Assembly (NCBI GenBank): GCA_050084985.1
Contig: JBITNC010000001.1
Location: 145,204,001 to 145,268,000, forward strand
DNA from: Nageia nagi
Taxonomy: Eukaryota; Pinophyta
Direction of reading: 5' to 3'
Length of the DNA stretch: 64,000 bases
How positions within the stretch are numbered: position 1 is the first letter of the stretch; each line of letters begins with the position of its first letter. The translations under genes and the position numbers were made by a program. Of the stretch, positions 43,761 to 55,164 are shown piece by piece. The notes beneath the pieces were generated by a model. That model ran no database searches, was not told the origin of the DNA, and saw only the letters and a program-made list of their open reading frames with translations.

Positions 43761-44689
43761 AAGTGTAAGACATAGAGTAAAAGATAATAACATAAGCAGA
43801 ATTCTTGTTCTTCTTTTTATTATTAGATTTGTTTGGTTTTTCATATCCTTTTTTACCTTATTCTTTCTTTTTCTTGTAGCAATCAACTTCTTTATGACCA
43901 TAACTATCACAAAAATTATAATTTCTATCAAATTTAGCTTTGATTTTTTTTTGCCTTATCATGATCATAATTCTTCTTATTTTCACCATTCTTGAAGTTC
44001 TTCTTAGGAGCATAAAAACCTTTCTTTTGGTTATGGCTCTTCTTTTTGAAGTGAGGCTTCATTGGTCCTAGTGCCACAGAAGGTTCCTTAAGAGTGGTGA
44101 TCAACATTTTATTTTTAAGTGTTTTCTCATGTTTTAAAAGAAGCTTTGATAGATTTTTCAAGAAGAACATTTATTTCTCATCATCAAGCTTAGTTTTAAT
44201 AATAATCACAAAGTAGCTAAATTAAGTAGAGAGGCTTTGAAGGATGATGAAAGTCAGAAACTCATTATTGATCCAATTGCAACCACACCCCACAAGTTGG
44301 TTCCTAAGGTCAATAACCTTATTTAGATATATTACCACACTTTCTTTTTTCTCTTGACATGATTACAATAACTTTTGAAGAATGGTAAACCTTCTAGAGG
44401 CTTTAGTACCAAGGTGGATACTCTTTAGTTTATCCCAAGATTCCTTTGTAGAGTTTGAAGAAGATATCATAAGAAGGATTTCATCTAAAATAAGATGAAA
44501 GATAATAGAGGTTGTCAAATCATTCTTTGTATTATAAGCTTCAAATTCCTTCTCTTCTGATGAAGCAACTTGGTTTTCACTAACAATCATTCAAAGTTTT
44601 TATGCTTAAAGTTTTGCTTTCACCCTAGGTTCCCAAATACCAAAGTTGGAACCATCTAGGATATGCTTGGGTATAAAAGAGTCTTCCAT
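43761..44689 (-). pseudogene. Cop-4 gag, degenerate
   Basis: The ATG at 44689 begins MEDSFIPKHILDGSNFG. A 75-codon segment at 44363-44590 reads MIVSENQVASSEEKEFEAYN and then SSNSTKESWDKLKSIHLG. Another at 43934-44170 has LSKLLLKHEKTLKNKMLI and a Lys-rich tail. The knuckle near 43890-43935 reads NYNFCDSYGHKEVDCYKKK, with Cys2, His and last Cys kept and the first Cys lost. Stops and frame changes prevent a full product. Confidence 0.87.
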
Positions 44690-45589
44690 TGCTACAAAAA
44701 TATGAAGGAGATAAATAATGTAAGCATACATGTTGAGTTAAAAAAAAATTAATTATACAAATACATGTTTAAACTAATCAACAAATCAAATGCTTAAATT
44801 GTTAACAAGAATAATAATCATTCATCCAACATTTTCATCACAAAGTATAATCATAAACATGTACATGTTGAGGCTTATTTTCTTATCTAAAATTAGGCCT
44901 TCACTTAGATGCCCGTAAGAAGCCCAGGTCCTACCAGGCCTCAACTAGTTTCCCTTGGGTAGCAATATACTTTCATAAGGAGAAGTACTAGCTATTTTCT
45001 AAGGTTATGACATATGTTGGATTGGCAAAATTAATTATCTTGATTAAGTTTTTATTTTTCCTCCTAGGTTATCAGGACAATCCTTGAATAGATAGGAGAA
45101 CATGTGGTATCACTACACACATGCTTGTCCACCCATATGAAGTTAAATCTAGACCAACAAAAGATTTAGGGGCAATTAAGAAGTATGTACTTTTCACCAC
45201 TTGGGTCATTAGATTAAAAGGCTCTAGTCTGCCTTATCTTCACCTCATGGCTTCCCAAACAAGTCATGTTGCAGAATAAGCATGCGGATGTGTTCATTTT
45301 AGGGAAAGCAATTTTCAATATTTACGTACTTTATAAATAAAATGAAAGTACAAAATAATAAAATGCTTTAAACACAAAACTACATACAACATCATCCATA
45401 AGTATGAGCCAAATAGTCTAATGGATTTTGTTACAACCCCTAATGGATCTCTATATAAAGGTTCATTATCAAAAAATGAGGAATTCTCCCCTTGTTACTT
45501 AAAAATTGGACTTAGAGTAACTCCTTATTTGCAATTTTATCAAAAAATCCTCAAGTAAAAGATTTAAAAGAACTTTTATCCATTCACAT

Positions 45590-45860
45590 TTGTGCTCAAT
45601 AGCAATAATTAGGATAAAATATGTAAGCCATGTATTAAAAAATTTATCCACATAGCAATAATTATGCATTAGGACAAACATTTAAACCATTTATTAAAGT
45701 TTTATCCACATAGCAATAATTATTCATTAGGACAAAAAATTATAAACCATACATTTGTAAAGTTTATCCACTTATCAACAATTATGCATCTTAAAAAACT
45801 ATCCATCCATATGTGTGCACATTAACAAAAATCATGCATTAAGACAATAAATTTGAAACC
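45590..45860 (-). repeat. ~60-bp tandem repeat in Cop-4 leader
   Basis: Three to four units marked by TCCACATAGCAATAATTATG near 45647, 45705 and 45767 (periods 58 and 62), each followed by CATTAGGACAAA and an AAACCATNNATTNAAAA stretch. Confidence 0.8.
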
Positions 45861-46334
45861 ATGTACTTAAAAAATTAAGTACTTGGATAATTTTACCCTT
45901 AAATGTATGATTAATAAAGTCTCATATTAAAACTTAAGGATAAAAGATAGCAAATAAAGAAATGTTAATGTTAAAAAAATTACCTAAAATAGATCATACT
46001 AATGTCCACACCTTTCTATATTGTTTAAACAAATAACCACCTCTTCCCCTTTTATAAAAAAAAGTTAGCCCCTCTCATTTTAAAAAAATAAAAATTTCCC
46101 TCTTCTTTTTAAAAAACTTCTTGTTTTTTTGTTTAAAAAATTGCTTTTTTAAAAATATATATATATGTATAATACTTTATATATATATAAATAATAATAC
46201 CATGTATCCTTATAGGAGAGAGCACCACAAGAGCTGCAAAGAAGGGGTGGAGCTGCCACGGGAAGCTGAGAGGAGATGGTTGATAGGTGATGGTCGAGAG
46301 AAGCACTAGGAGGCACAGGATAAAGAGGGGTTCA

Positions 46335-46580
46335 CACCAAGGCATTGGCCCCTTGGGTTTGCATGCCCTTGGTCAAGATGATGCCCCTTTAGGTGTCGCA
46401 CGTCACTGGATAGGGTAGCACCCCTCCAAGGGTCGTATTCCTAATAATAAGTAGTGCCCTTCTAGGGGTCACGTACCCAGCAGGTTGTGCTCCTCTAAGG
46501 GTTGCATGCCTAGCAGTGGGAGGCACCCCTTTAAGGTCATGCCCCTAGCAACGAGTGACACCCTTGAGGCTACCCCTATG
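46335..46580 (-). repeat. GC-rich ~36-bp minisatellite in Cop-4 leader
   Basis: About seven imperfect units of 33-39 bp with plus-strand core GCACCCCTCTAAGGGTCGTG...CCTAGCAG. It stands out sharply from DNA that is otherwise over 65 percent AT by impression. Confidence 0.8.
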
Positions 46581-47224
46581 GGCAGTTATTTTTTTTATGT
46601 TTTTTTAATAAAAAAACTTTTTTAAAAAATAACAGATAAAAAAATTAAAAATCTATTTTTTATTTTAATTTTTTAAATATAAAAAATAGATTTTTTAAAT
46701 GAAAATTTGTAATTTTATTTTTAAAGATATATCACATATATATTTTAAAAAAAACATATAACTCTGCATGCATTCAACTTAATTTTTTACTAGCATTGTA
46801 AAAAAAAAATTGCAATAATATTAACCATATCTACATAAGTAGAAACTTGCAAAAAAAAAAACTATAATAACTCATTATTGCAAAATTTTAGCAAATTTAC
46901 TTAAAAACTTGCATATTATTGCTACACATTAAGAAAATTTTAAAAATTACAACTAACAAACTATTGTTAGTTAAAAAATAATATATAACAATACCACAAG
47001 ATTGAACTAACATGTTAGTATTAACAAAAAATGATATATTATCTAATTTAATCAAATTTTGCTATACTTATACTCCTCATCAAGGGACAAAAAAGGTAAG
47101 TAATTAAAAGCAAAATTTGACAAAGAAAAGGTAGAAGATTATATGCCTTTTTTACCTCAACAAAGTAGATAAAGAATGGAGTGGAATGACCTTAAAGAAT
47201 GTTAAAGAGAAGCCTCCAAGAATG

Positions 47225-47236
47225 GCTCTAATACCA
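47225..47236 (-). other. Cop-4 primer-binding site
   Basis: Minus strand TGGTATTAGAGC, one mismatch to TGGTATCAGAGC (initiator tRNA-Met), two bases from the 5' LTR. Confidence 0.9.
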
Positions 47237-47238
47237 CT

Positions 47239-47691
47239 TGATGAAATTAATTCTTTCTAAATTAATCTCTAGTTTACCAAGATCTAAATAAGGCACTTAC
47301 AACATCAATACCATAGCATAATAATACAAATCAATCTCACAAATAACACAAAATATAAAGTGGTTCCTCCCTCCTTGGGAGTACATCCACTAACTAAGAT
47401 TTTCTTATTCTCAAGGACCTCTCTTATAGAATCTCTCCTCTCTCCAAACCTTAAACCTTAATTATTTCATTACATTAAGAGGAGGGGTACCTCTCTATTT
47501 ATAAGAAGAAACCCACCCTTTAACCCAAGGGCAAGGTTAAAGGTGTTCCTATATTTAATCATCTTTTTAAATTCATTCATCTTTCTATTTGTATTCCCTT
47601 AATGCTTTAAGGTATCTAAAGATACTTTAAGCGTCAAGTGGATTTACATTAAAGAGAAATATTACATAATATTACATTACAAATTCTAACA
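47239..47691 (-). repeat. Cop-4 5' LTR
   Basis: Right LTR, 453 bp. Minus strand TGTTAGAATTTG ... AATTTCATCA. TATA box at 47495-47504. Substitutions and small indels against the 3' LTR indicate age. Confidence 0.93.
47495..47504 (-). promoter_or_regulatory. TATA box in Cop-4 5' LTR
   Basis: TTATAAATAG on the minus strand. Confidence 0.68.
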
Positions 47692-47696
47692 ATAGT

Positions 47697-49130
47697 GCCT
47701 AACCAAGTCAAAACCAGTCACAAGGTAATCCTCATACTAATTTTCAATCTCTATAAGATGTTGAGGGATTACAAAAGCTTGTAGCATAACTATAAAATCT
47801 ATCACATGCTCAATATCAAGCTAAAAATGCATAACAATCCTCTTTTCAACATAACCCAAATCAACCTCGGGTTCAACAAAATGTGTCTTATGATCTCCAC
47901 ACTTATCCTTTTGTAAGACAATTGAATTTAATGGGTGATGCTCAATATCAACAAGCTAATCAAATATGGAAATATCAATAATAGTTGGCACAAAAAGGTT
48001 ATCCTTTAACAAGTAATGAGGATAGGATCATGAAAAGATTGCAAGAATTGGAACTAAAGACAAGTAATCAATGAAGCTCTAAGCTTAAATATGATGATAT
48101 TTGTAATGAGCCTATCAAGCCCTAGTTACCAATGAAGCTATATCCTTGAAAATTCAAAATACCTAATATTGATAAGTTTAAAAGTAAATAGGATCCAAAA
48201 GAAAATCTTAGGTAATTTAAGCATGCATGCTACCAAATAGCTCATGATGATGCTCTCATGTTGAGGACCTTTCCAATGACTCTTGGAGGACAAGTAATGA
48301 GTTGGTACAACTATTTTCCACAATATAGTCTTTATAATTTTGAGTAATTGGAAAATATTTTCTTGAAACACTTCTTTATTAATGTTAAGAAGAGAGCCTC
48401 AATTATTGACTTAACAAAGCTCTCACAATAGGACCAAGAATATATTACTGATTATGTGACTAGGTGGAGGAATTTGATAACTTATACGAATTTTCCTTGC
48501 CTTGGGAAGATTTGGTATGGATTTTTAGCAAAATTTATAGTAAATATATATCAACCACTCTTCAAATACAACAACATAGAATATTTTAAGAGGTAATTAC
48601 ACAAGCTAAGATAATTGAGGGGTTATGATCCAAAAATGAGGAATTGAAAATAGTGAAAAAAGGATAATAACCCAAGGAATGAAAGTAAAGGTTACAAACA
48701 ACCATAAAAATGGTTCTAATAATAGTAATAAAGCATGATTAAACCAAGTAGTTATTCAACAACCATATCCCCAATAATAACAATTACAACTTACACCTCA
48801 ACGTGTGCCAGAAGCTCAACAAGCCCTACAACTAACTTTGCAAAATCAACATTATGGTAAAAATAATAATGATTAAGGAAGACCTTCTATACAACAATAA
48901 AAATTCACTCTTTTAGCATAATCATTATTAGATATCTTATAAAATTTGATCCAATAAAGTATGCAAACATTACCTAAAGTTAAAGAGATTAATCAATATG
49001 CAACAACGAGGCCTTGTTATAATGAAGATGAATTTTATGCATATAATAAGCTAAAGGAACATAGTACTAATGGGTGTATGTGATTGAAGCATGAAATTCA
49101 AAAACTTATATATGATGGAACATTATCATA
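47697..49130 (+). pseudogene. Gyp-2 gag, C-terminal piece with conserved core
   Basis: After a further Gln-rich stretch, the retrotransposon Gag core appears at about 48140-48530: KFKIPNIDKFKSK, YQIAHDDALMLRTFPMTLGG, QVMSWYNYFPQYSLYNFE, HFFINVKKRASIIDLTKLS and DQEYITDYVTRWRNLI. This is the usual capsid pattern with W-Y ... F-x-x-F ... L ... Q-x-x-x-E/D ... Y-x-x-R/W-W-R. Near 49000-49130 a knuckle-like end reads ATTRPCYNEDEFYAYNKLKE then HSTNGCM and LKHEIQKLIYDGTL, as in Tat-type Gags. Stops are frequent. Protease and RT do not follow. Confidence 0.78.
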
Positions 49131-49776
49131 TTGAGATCATTGGAGCAGATACTAGAGCCTACTCCTCTTTTGCAATTATCCACTAGTGGAAAGTTCAGGG
49201 TAGGACAAAGTGACTCATCTCCTAGATTTATCATGAGCTACCTTTATCATAACGTTAATAGTACCTTTCATTGTATGATTATTGTATATAACCATGATAT
49301 TTTTCCTTTTAGCATATTCAAAACAAAAAAATAATAAGCAAATAAACAAACAAACATACATACATATAAAATTAAAGAGCTTTGTATAAACATAGCATAA
49401 TCAATGAGCACTTATCAATAACCAATGAATGTTTTACTAACTTCATTTTGTTCATCCATCATTAATAACACCCTATCCTAGCATATTGGCAACACATCTT
49501 ACATCATGTTCTTATAACATTATCCTTGAGCATATTATTTGTATCCCATTTCTTTGGGAAAATCCATCATCCTATTGGTGTGGTCAGTGGCATTATAAAT
49601 CTTTATCATCCATTAAACATAGGACAAAGTTGTTGTCATCATTATAGCATTCTCCTTATTACTTACCATAATCCATAAATTGGTTTAAAATGGATTAGAA
49701 TTTATTCCTCTTTACTTGCCATAAATTTGAAGGGGATAAGCCTAAATGATTAAATCCCTATTTTTTCAATATCTCA
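49131..49776. other. Unassigned segment between Gyp-2 gag and Cop-5
   Basis: If Gyp-2 were intact, protease would follow here, but I cannot find its motif. A 67-codon plus-strand frame at 49131-49334 continues from the gag end without recognisable homology. A CAAACAAACATACATACATA-like simple run lies near 49345. Confidence 0.45.
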
Positions 49777-50229
49777 TGAAAGTTCTCTCAAATTCCTTAA
49801 GCATTAAGAACACAAAATCAAAATAGCATTCACACAAGATGACACCAATATAAAGTGGTTCCTACAACCATGGGAGTACATCCACTAATCTAAGATCTTA
49901 TTCTCAAAGAGCACTCTCTTACAACAACTCACTTTCTCACTTCTCCTACAACCTAGAAAAGAGGATAACTTTGCTACCACTTGAGTGAGTAATCTCAAGG
50001 AGAGGACCCTCTATTTTTAAGCTGAAATTGTACCTTGGATTACCTTTTTAATCATTGTACAATATCATGACATACATCACCTTTTACCTAAGGGGCATGC
50101 TCATGAGATGGAGTATAGGATAAGTTACATTATCTTATTCACAAATACTTAAAAGGTATCTAGGGATACTTTTAAGTATTAATAAATTACATGAAGAAAC
50201 CTTACAATAATGCATTATATATTCCAATA
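49777..50229 (-). repeat. Cop-5 3' LTR
   Basis: About 453 bp; minus strand TATTGGAATATATAATGC (first TG mutated to TA) to TTTCA. The TATA region reads TTAAAAATAGAGG, so the TATA box has decayed. Next to it lies the tract ATTAAGGTGGAT (50230-50241). Confidence 0.85.
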
Positions 50230-50241
50230 ATCCACCTTAAT

Positions 50242-50969
50242 GCAATATTAGGGTAGAGCGAAGAGGAGAGAAGAAATAGAGAGTAAGAGAGAGTTCTCCT
50301 CCATAGAGATACAATCAAAGAAGAGAACATTTACATATTTGAGAAATAAGTAATATCTTAGATTGAGGCTCACTACTTTACTATTTGACAAAATGGTTTA
50401 CATTACAATCGTTAACCATAACTAGTTTCACTGTACAAAGTAGTCATTCAATAATAAGTTGACTAAATGAGCCTCCATAAGCCTTCCCACTTGAAGTAGG
50501 TGACCTGCACTCTCAATAAGAAACCTACAAGCTATAAGAAGCTCATAAACAAGATCAATTAGATGCATCATATAAATATTAATATCAACATAAGATAAAT
50601 GGATCAATTAATGACATCCATAAATTGATCAATGGTGCATTATAAATCATCACGAAGATGCTAATCCAATACTCAAAGTCATCTACTATATAAAAAATAT
50701 GCGTTGATCAATATAAAAAATAGAGTATAAGCACATATGAGTTCCTCATATATGGATAACTAAATAATGCCAAAAAGCACATACTAGTTCTTCACATATA
50801 GATAACTGAAATAGTGTTAGCAGAAACCATCATATGTTAAAAAAATGTACAATTAGTTCCTCACATAGAGTGAACTAACCATGGATGTATACATAAAATA
50901 TCAACACTATATAAGCAAAAAATCTTCCTAAGGATGAATTTATTATCACAAACATGAATTCAATAAGAA
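50242..50969 (-). other. Cop-5 3' untranslated region
   Basis: Non-coding, co-linear with the 3' untranslated regions of Cop-2 and Cop-4, with weak copies of the CATATATGGATAACT repeat near 50750-50810. Confidence 0.7.
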
Positions 50970-53900
50970 TTCAACCTTCACTTCTCCTTGAGAGAAACTT
51001 CACCAACCCAATAGATTCCCTAAGCTTGTAGAATTGAGCTTCAAGAAGGGGCTTGATGAATAAATCAATGGAGTTTAGGGTTGATGGATAATACTGCAAT
51101 TATTGAATACAATCTAGAACCTTCTCCCTGATATTATTGTGCTTGGATTTCAACATGTTTTGTTCTTTTATAGAAAATATGGTTCTTTACCAAAGTAATA
51201 ATCGATTGATTATCTAAAGAAATATGAGATGGATGAGCTTGCTCATACCCAATTCCTTTTAGAATATGTCTTAACCAAATGGCTTCTTAGGCCATGACTA
51301 ACATGGCTCAATATTTTGCCTCTATGGTAGATAGAGTAGTATTAGGCTACTTCTTGGAATCCCAAGAGATAACACTTGAAATAATTTTGAACACATAAGT
51401 AGAGGTTGATTTCTTATTATCTCTATCGTTCCCATAGTTAGAATCTAAGAACATAATGAGAACAAATGAGGGAAACTTAGAATACTTGAGAGCAAGATCC
51501 TTAATTCTTGTAGCATACATCAATATTTGTTTAACAACATTAAGGTACTAAACATATATTTTTCGTATAAATTATACCATAAGATTTACTGCAAAGGTAA
51601 TATCTAGCCTAAAGATAGTCAAATAAAGAAGACTACCAATAAATTTCCTATAATACGTAGTATCTACCAACTAAGAGTTGGAGCTAAGAGATAAAGTGAT
51701 TCTAAGATAGACTAGGATTGCAATAGGTTTGCACTTCTCCATTTCAAACTTTTGCAATATGTTTGAGATATACTTAAACTGACTAAGGTAGGTACAATCC
51801 TTGTATTGGTATACTTGCATACCAAGGTAATAGTGCAAGAGATCAAGAATAATAATTTCAAATGTTACCTTAAGTTTGGATATACATTTTTAGATGATTT
51901 TTTCATTATTTCACATGATCAAAAGATCATCCACTTAATAATTTCAAATGTTACCTTAAGTTTGGATATACACTCTTGGATGATTTTTTCATTATTTCAT
52001 GTGATCAAAAGATCATCCACATAGAGAAGAATCAATACCAAGTCTTATCCTTAATTAAGCACATATACATCTAAATCAAATAAGCATTTAGAGAATCCAA
52101 TGTTCATAAAGTATTTTGAAATTATTTTGTACTAAGTTATAAGTGCTTGCTTAAGTTTATACAAGGACTTCTTTATCCTACACACAAGGGACTCTTTGCC
52201 TTCTCTAACAAACCCTTTTGGTTGATTCATGTAGATCTCCACATCTAAGTCATTGTTGAGAAAAACACTCTTGATATCAAGTTGAGAAACTTTACATCCC
52301 TAAGCTACTGAAAGAGCAGGGATTGACCTAACTATAGACATCATTACCATTAGATCAAAGGTTTCCTCATAATCAACTTCGTATTTCTAAGCGAAACCTT
52401 TGTCTACAACCTTATCTTGAATTTCTTAATTTTCCTAACTAAATTGTATTTGATCTTGTAAATCTATTTATTGATAATCACATTCCATTCATTGGGATAG
52501 GGAACCAAGTCCCAAGTTTGATTTTTCATCAAAGCATCATACTTCACTTTCATAGCTTCCATCCAACATTCGTGCTTTGAAGCTTCTTTGAATGATGAGG
52601 GCTCATTCTTGCTATCAATTTTGGTAAATAAAGATTTATTTAAGATCATAGTTCTCGTTATCTTTTGTGTTGGAGAATTTTTCTCTTGAGATAACTTATC
52701 TATACTGACATTCAACTAGTTACGTGTAACAAAAGAGTTATCAAGATTATATAGTTCCTCATAAGAAGCAAATTCCATAGGAAGTTCATTGAACTTTATA
52801 TCCCTCAAGATAAACACTTATCTAGAGGAAGGATAGTAGAGTCTATAGCCTCTATATTGACTATCATAGCCCACAAAGATGTATTTTTTGGACCTCTTAT
52901 TCAACTTCTTTCTTTTGATTTCTCATAAATAATGAAAGAATAGGCATCACAACTAAAAATCCTAAGATGAGAGATGTTAGGTTTCTTTCTCATTCATGCC
53001 TCATATAGGGTTTTACCTTTAATTGCTTTCATAGGGCACCTATTCAAGTTGTAGATTGTAGTATTCATAACTTCATCCCATAATAAACTAAGAAGGTTTT
53101 CCAACATGCACTTAGCCATATCTTGAATGGTTCTATTCTTTCTTTTGGCAACACCATTTTTCTAATGGGTGTAAGGGATCATCAACTACCTATTAATCCT
53201 ATATTTGCAATAATAATCATTAAACTCATTATTATTATATTACCTCCATTGTTATGTCTCAACATCATGATTTTCAAGTCAAATTGATTCTCACCTAAGG
53301 CTTTGAAATCTTTGAATCTATCAAAGGTTTGATCTTTATGGTTGAGTAGATAATCAAATATCATCCTAATAAAGTTGTTAATGAATGTTAAGACATAATA
53401 TGCTTCCCCAAGAGATGTAATATTAAATGAACCCATCAATTCTAAATGCACAAGCTTAAGAGGTTATGTTGCCCTTATTGCTTCATATTTATTAAAGTTT
53501 TCTCCATCCATCTTACCTAATATGCATTTATCACAAAGACCAATTGTGGGTGATATCGAAGGAAAACCTTCCATAAGTTCTTGATTTTTCATGACTTGAA
53601 TGTTTTTATGGTTAAGGTGGCCTAATCGATGATGCCAAAGATTACCCCTAGAATGAACATTTATAGCAAGGCACATCTTTATTGATACTTGATCCATAAT
53701 ATAGAGATCATATTTTACTTATCCTTTCACCAAAATGGTAAGTCACTTTTTAATGCAATAGGAGAGTGAGTTGAACTCAAATGATTATCCTTTCCTTGCA
53801 ACTTGAATTACAGATAGAAGGTTCATACTAAGTTTAGGCACATATAGCACATTTTCAAGAATCTTACCATGCAACAAAACACTCTCAATACCTTGGACTT

Positions 53901-54021
53901 TAAGGATTGAATTATCACCTATCACAACTACATCCTTTCTATACTTATGAAAATTTTCAAACTTAGCCTTTTCAAAATACATGTGATTCATGCATCTAGG
54001 GTCAACAATCCAATCATTCAA
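50970..54021 (-). pseudogene. Cop-5 pol (protease, integrase, RT, RNase H), degenerate
   Basis: Minus strand. The protease open segment at 53785-54021 reads MNDWIVDPRCMNHMYFEKAK, with D-S-G changed to D-P-R, then VLYVPKLSMNLLSVIQVARK. The GAG-pre-integrase zinc domain at 53464-53697 is intact in its H-H-C-C residues (LWHHRLGHLNHKNIQVMK and LCDKCILGKMDGENF). The integrase core at 53182-53451 has LELMGSFNITSLG (catalytic Asp replaced by Glu) and RHNNGG (second Asp lost). RT keeps LILLYVDDLL but is disrupted by an 86-bp tandem duplication. RNase H lies at about 50970-51480. Confidence 0.9.
51851..52022 (-). repeat. 86-bp tandem duplication inside Cop-5 RT
   Basis: Two adjacent copies of 86 bp (51851-51936 and 51937-52022), each beginning AATAATTTCAAATGTTACCT on the plus strand, differ at a handful of positions. 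The length is not a multiple of three, so it shifts the RT frame close to the catalytic Y-V-D-D box. Confidence 0.92.
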
Positions 54022-54513
54022 GAAAGTGTGAGACCTAGAGTAAAGACCATAAACAAAAGAAGATTTATTAGTCTTCTTCTTATCTTTGAATTTGTTTGAT
54101 TTTTCAATTCCTTTACCACCTTATTCTTTCTTTTTATTATAGTAATTTGATTCCTTGTGACTATAGATACAATAGAAATTACAATTACCATCAAATTTAA
54201 CTTTGAATTTATTATACTTATTATTGCCATTCTATTATTTATTTCCACTTTTCTTGAAGTTCTTTTATGGAGTATGGAAAGATTCCTTTTATTTTTTTTA
54301 ACTTCTTTTTGAAGTGATTTTTCATTGGTCCTAATGCAAAAAAATGCTCCTTAGGAGTGGAGATCAACAACTTTTTATTCAAAGTTTTCTTATGTTTCAA
54401 GAGAAGCCTTGAAATATTTTACAAGGAGTACACTTCTTCTTCATCATCAAGCCTCTTCTCAATGACTATTATGAAGTGACTGAATTTAGTAGAGAGGCTT
54501 TGAAAGATAATGA
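54022..54513 (-). pseudogene. Cop-5 gag, C-terminal remnant
   Basis: Lys/Asn-rich Gag C-terminus on the minus strand with a decayed knuckle near 54150-54190, where the residues around it follow Cop-4. It extends back to the segment parallel to LSTKFSHFIIV in Cop-4 and is then cut at about 54510. Confidence 0.7.
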
Positions 54514-55148
54514 GCTAAATAATGCAATTAATGCAAATGGGGTTGATTAATGCACTAGTACTCTACTTTGTAAATATGGATGCATATATCAGAAATATGG
54601 CAATAATATGTAGCAAAAATGCAGTAATGTTTACTTAGATTCTATATTCATTTCATTAATCATAAAATACACAAAATACATAGCATGCATTCATGAACAA
54701 GTACATCATCGATGTCTTAGAATTGGCACACCATTGATGCTGTAAGATAAGTGAAATTACAAATATGAACAAAAATGTAGAGATGAGCGAATTAGCGAAT
54801 AATCAAATTATGAACATACATGTGAACTTATGGAATAATAGATGCACAATGTAGATAGATAAAGCAAGTTGCAATCCTTCAAATGATCTTCACTTGATAA
54901 TCCTTGTATTAGCTTGACATGATCATTTGCCCATGATTCGCTCATGATCTATAGGTCATTAAATGATGCCTTTATATATGATACAAGTTTACATGATTTT
55001 GATATTTTGACCCCTTATACAATCCACAAGGGTCAAATACATGATGTACACCTCTTTTATACATTTTTAATCCCTTTTTACATAATAATTTGTTAAAATA
55101 TTAAAATGATTTATTAAATACATAAAGGTTCATTTTGAGGTATCTACA
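54514..55148 (-). repeat. Gyp-3 3' LTR, end-truncated
   Basis: Minus strand begins TGTAGATACCTC next to the tract AAAGAGGGGCAAA. The body follows the Gyp-1 LTR, with CCTTTATATATGATAC at 54969 (TATA region), but the terminal TTTGGGACTACA is missing at the left end. Several subfamily differences from Gyp-1 are visible. Confidence 0.88.
54969..54978 (-). promoter_or_regulatory. TATA box in Gyp-3 LTR
   Basis: TATATAAAGG on the minus strand, the same block as in both Gyp-1 LTRs. Confidence 0.68.
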
Positions 55149-55161
55149 TTTGCCCCTCTTT
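55149..55161 (-). other. Gyp-3 polypurine tract
   Basis: AAAGAGGGGCAAA on the minus strand, directly before the LTR. Confidence 0.87.
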
Positions 55162-55164
55162 GGA

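Larger units (their letters stand above)
44690..47224 (-). other. Cop-4 leader (2.5 kb)
   Basis: Non-coding leader made of distinct modules. 44850-45470 is homologous to the conserved leader block of Cop-2, Cop-3 and Cop-6. 45590-45860 is a ~60-bp tandem repeat. 46200-46585 is a GC-rich island with a ~36-bp tandem repeat. 46590-47100 is extremely AT-rich with A and T runs. Short frames inside the GC island (46121-46345) follow composition and are not genes. Confidence 0.75.
39342..47691 (-). mobile_element. Cop-4: full-length Ty1/copia element, minus strand
   Basis: An 8.35-kb element with LTRs of 447 and 453 bp, a tRNA-Met primer site, a 2.5-kb leader, gag, pol, 3' untranslated region and polypurine tract, flanked by the perfect duplication ATAGT (39337-39341 and 47692-47696). 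It is inserted in Gyp-2 gag. Its LTR differs from the Cop-1 family (starts TGTTAACATTTGTAATG / TGTTAGAATTTGTAATG), but the proteins and part of the leader are clearly related. Coding frames are broken. Confidence 0.95.
30477..49130 (+). mobile_element. Gyp-2: gypsy gag region split by two copia insertions
   Basis: Three separated pieces (30477-31101, 38752-39336, 47697-49130) read as one glutamine-rich gypsy Gag on the plus strand once Cop-3 and Cop-4 are removed. The joins are supported by target duplications: imperfect GAGGT/AAGGC for Cop-3 and perfect ATAGT for Cop-4. The C-terminal piece carries the conserved retrotransposon Gag core and a knuckle-like segment typical of Tat-type elements. 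No pol follows; Cop-5 lies downstream. LTRs were not identified. Confidence 0.75.
49777..54513 (-). mobile_element. Cop-5: truncated Ty1/copia element, minus strand
   Basis: Contains a 3' LTR, 3' untranslated region, pol and the C-terminal part of gag, then stops abruptly at about 54510, where Gyp-3 LTR sequence begins. The Gag N-terminus, leader and 5' LTR are gone. The LTR start resembles the Cop-1 family (TATTGGAATATATAATGC), while its interior and the proteins are closer to Cop-4, so it represents an intermediate subfamily. Frames are broken. Confidence 0.88.

Noticed and set aside
46121-46345. Short frames around the GC island of Cop-4, one with a hydrophobic start
   Set aside because: Overlapping frames on both strands in repetitive GC-rich DNA within a leader; no homology and no conservation.
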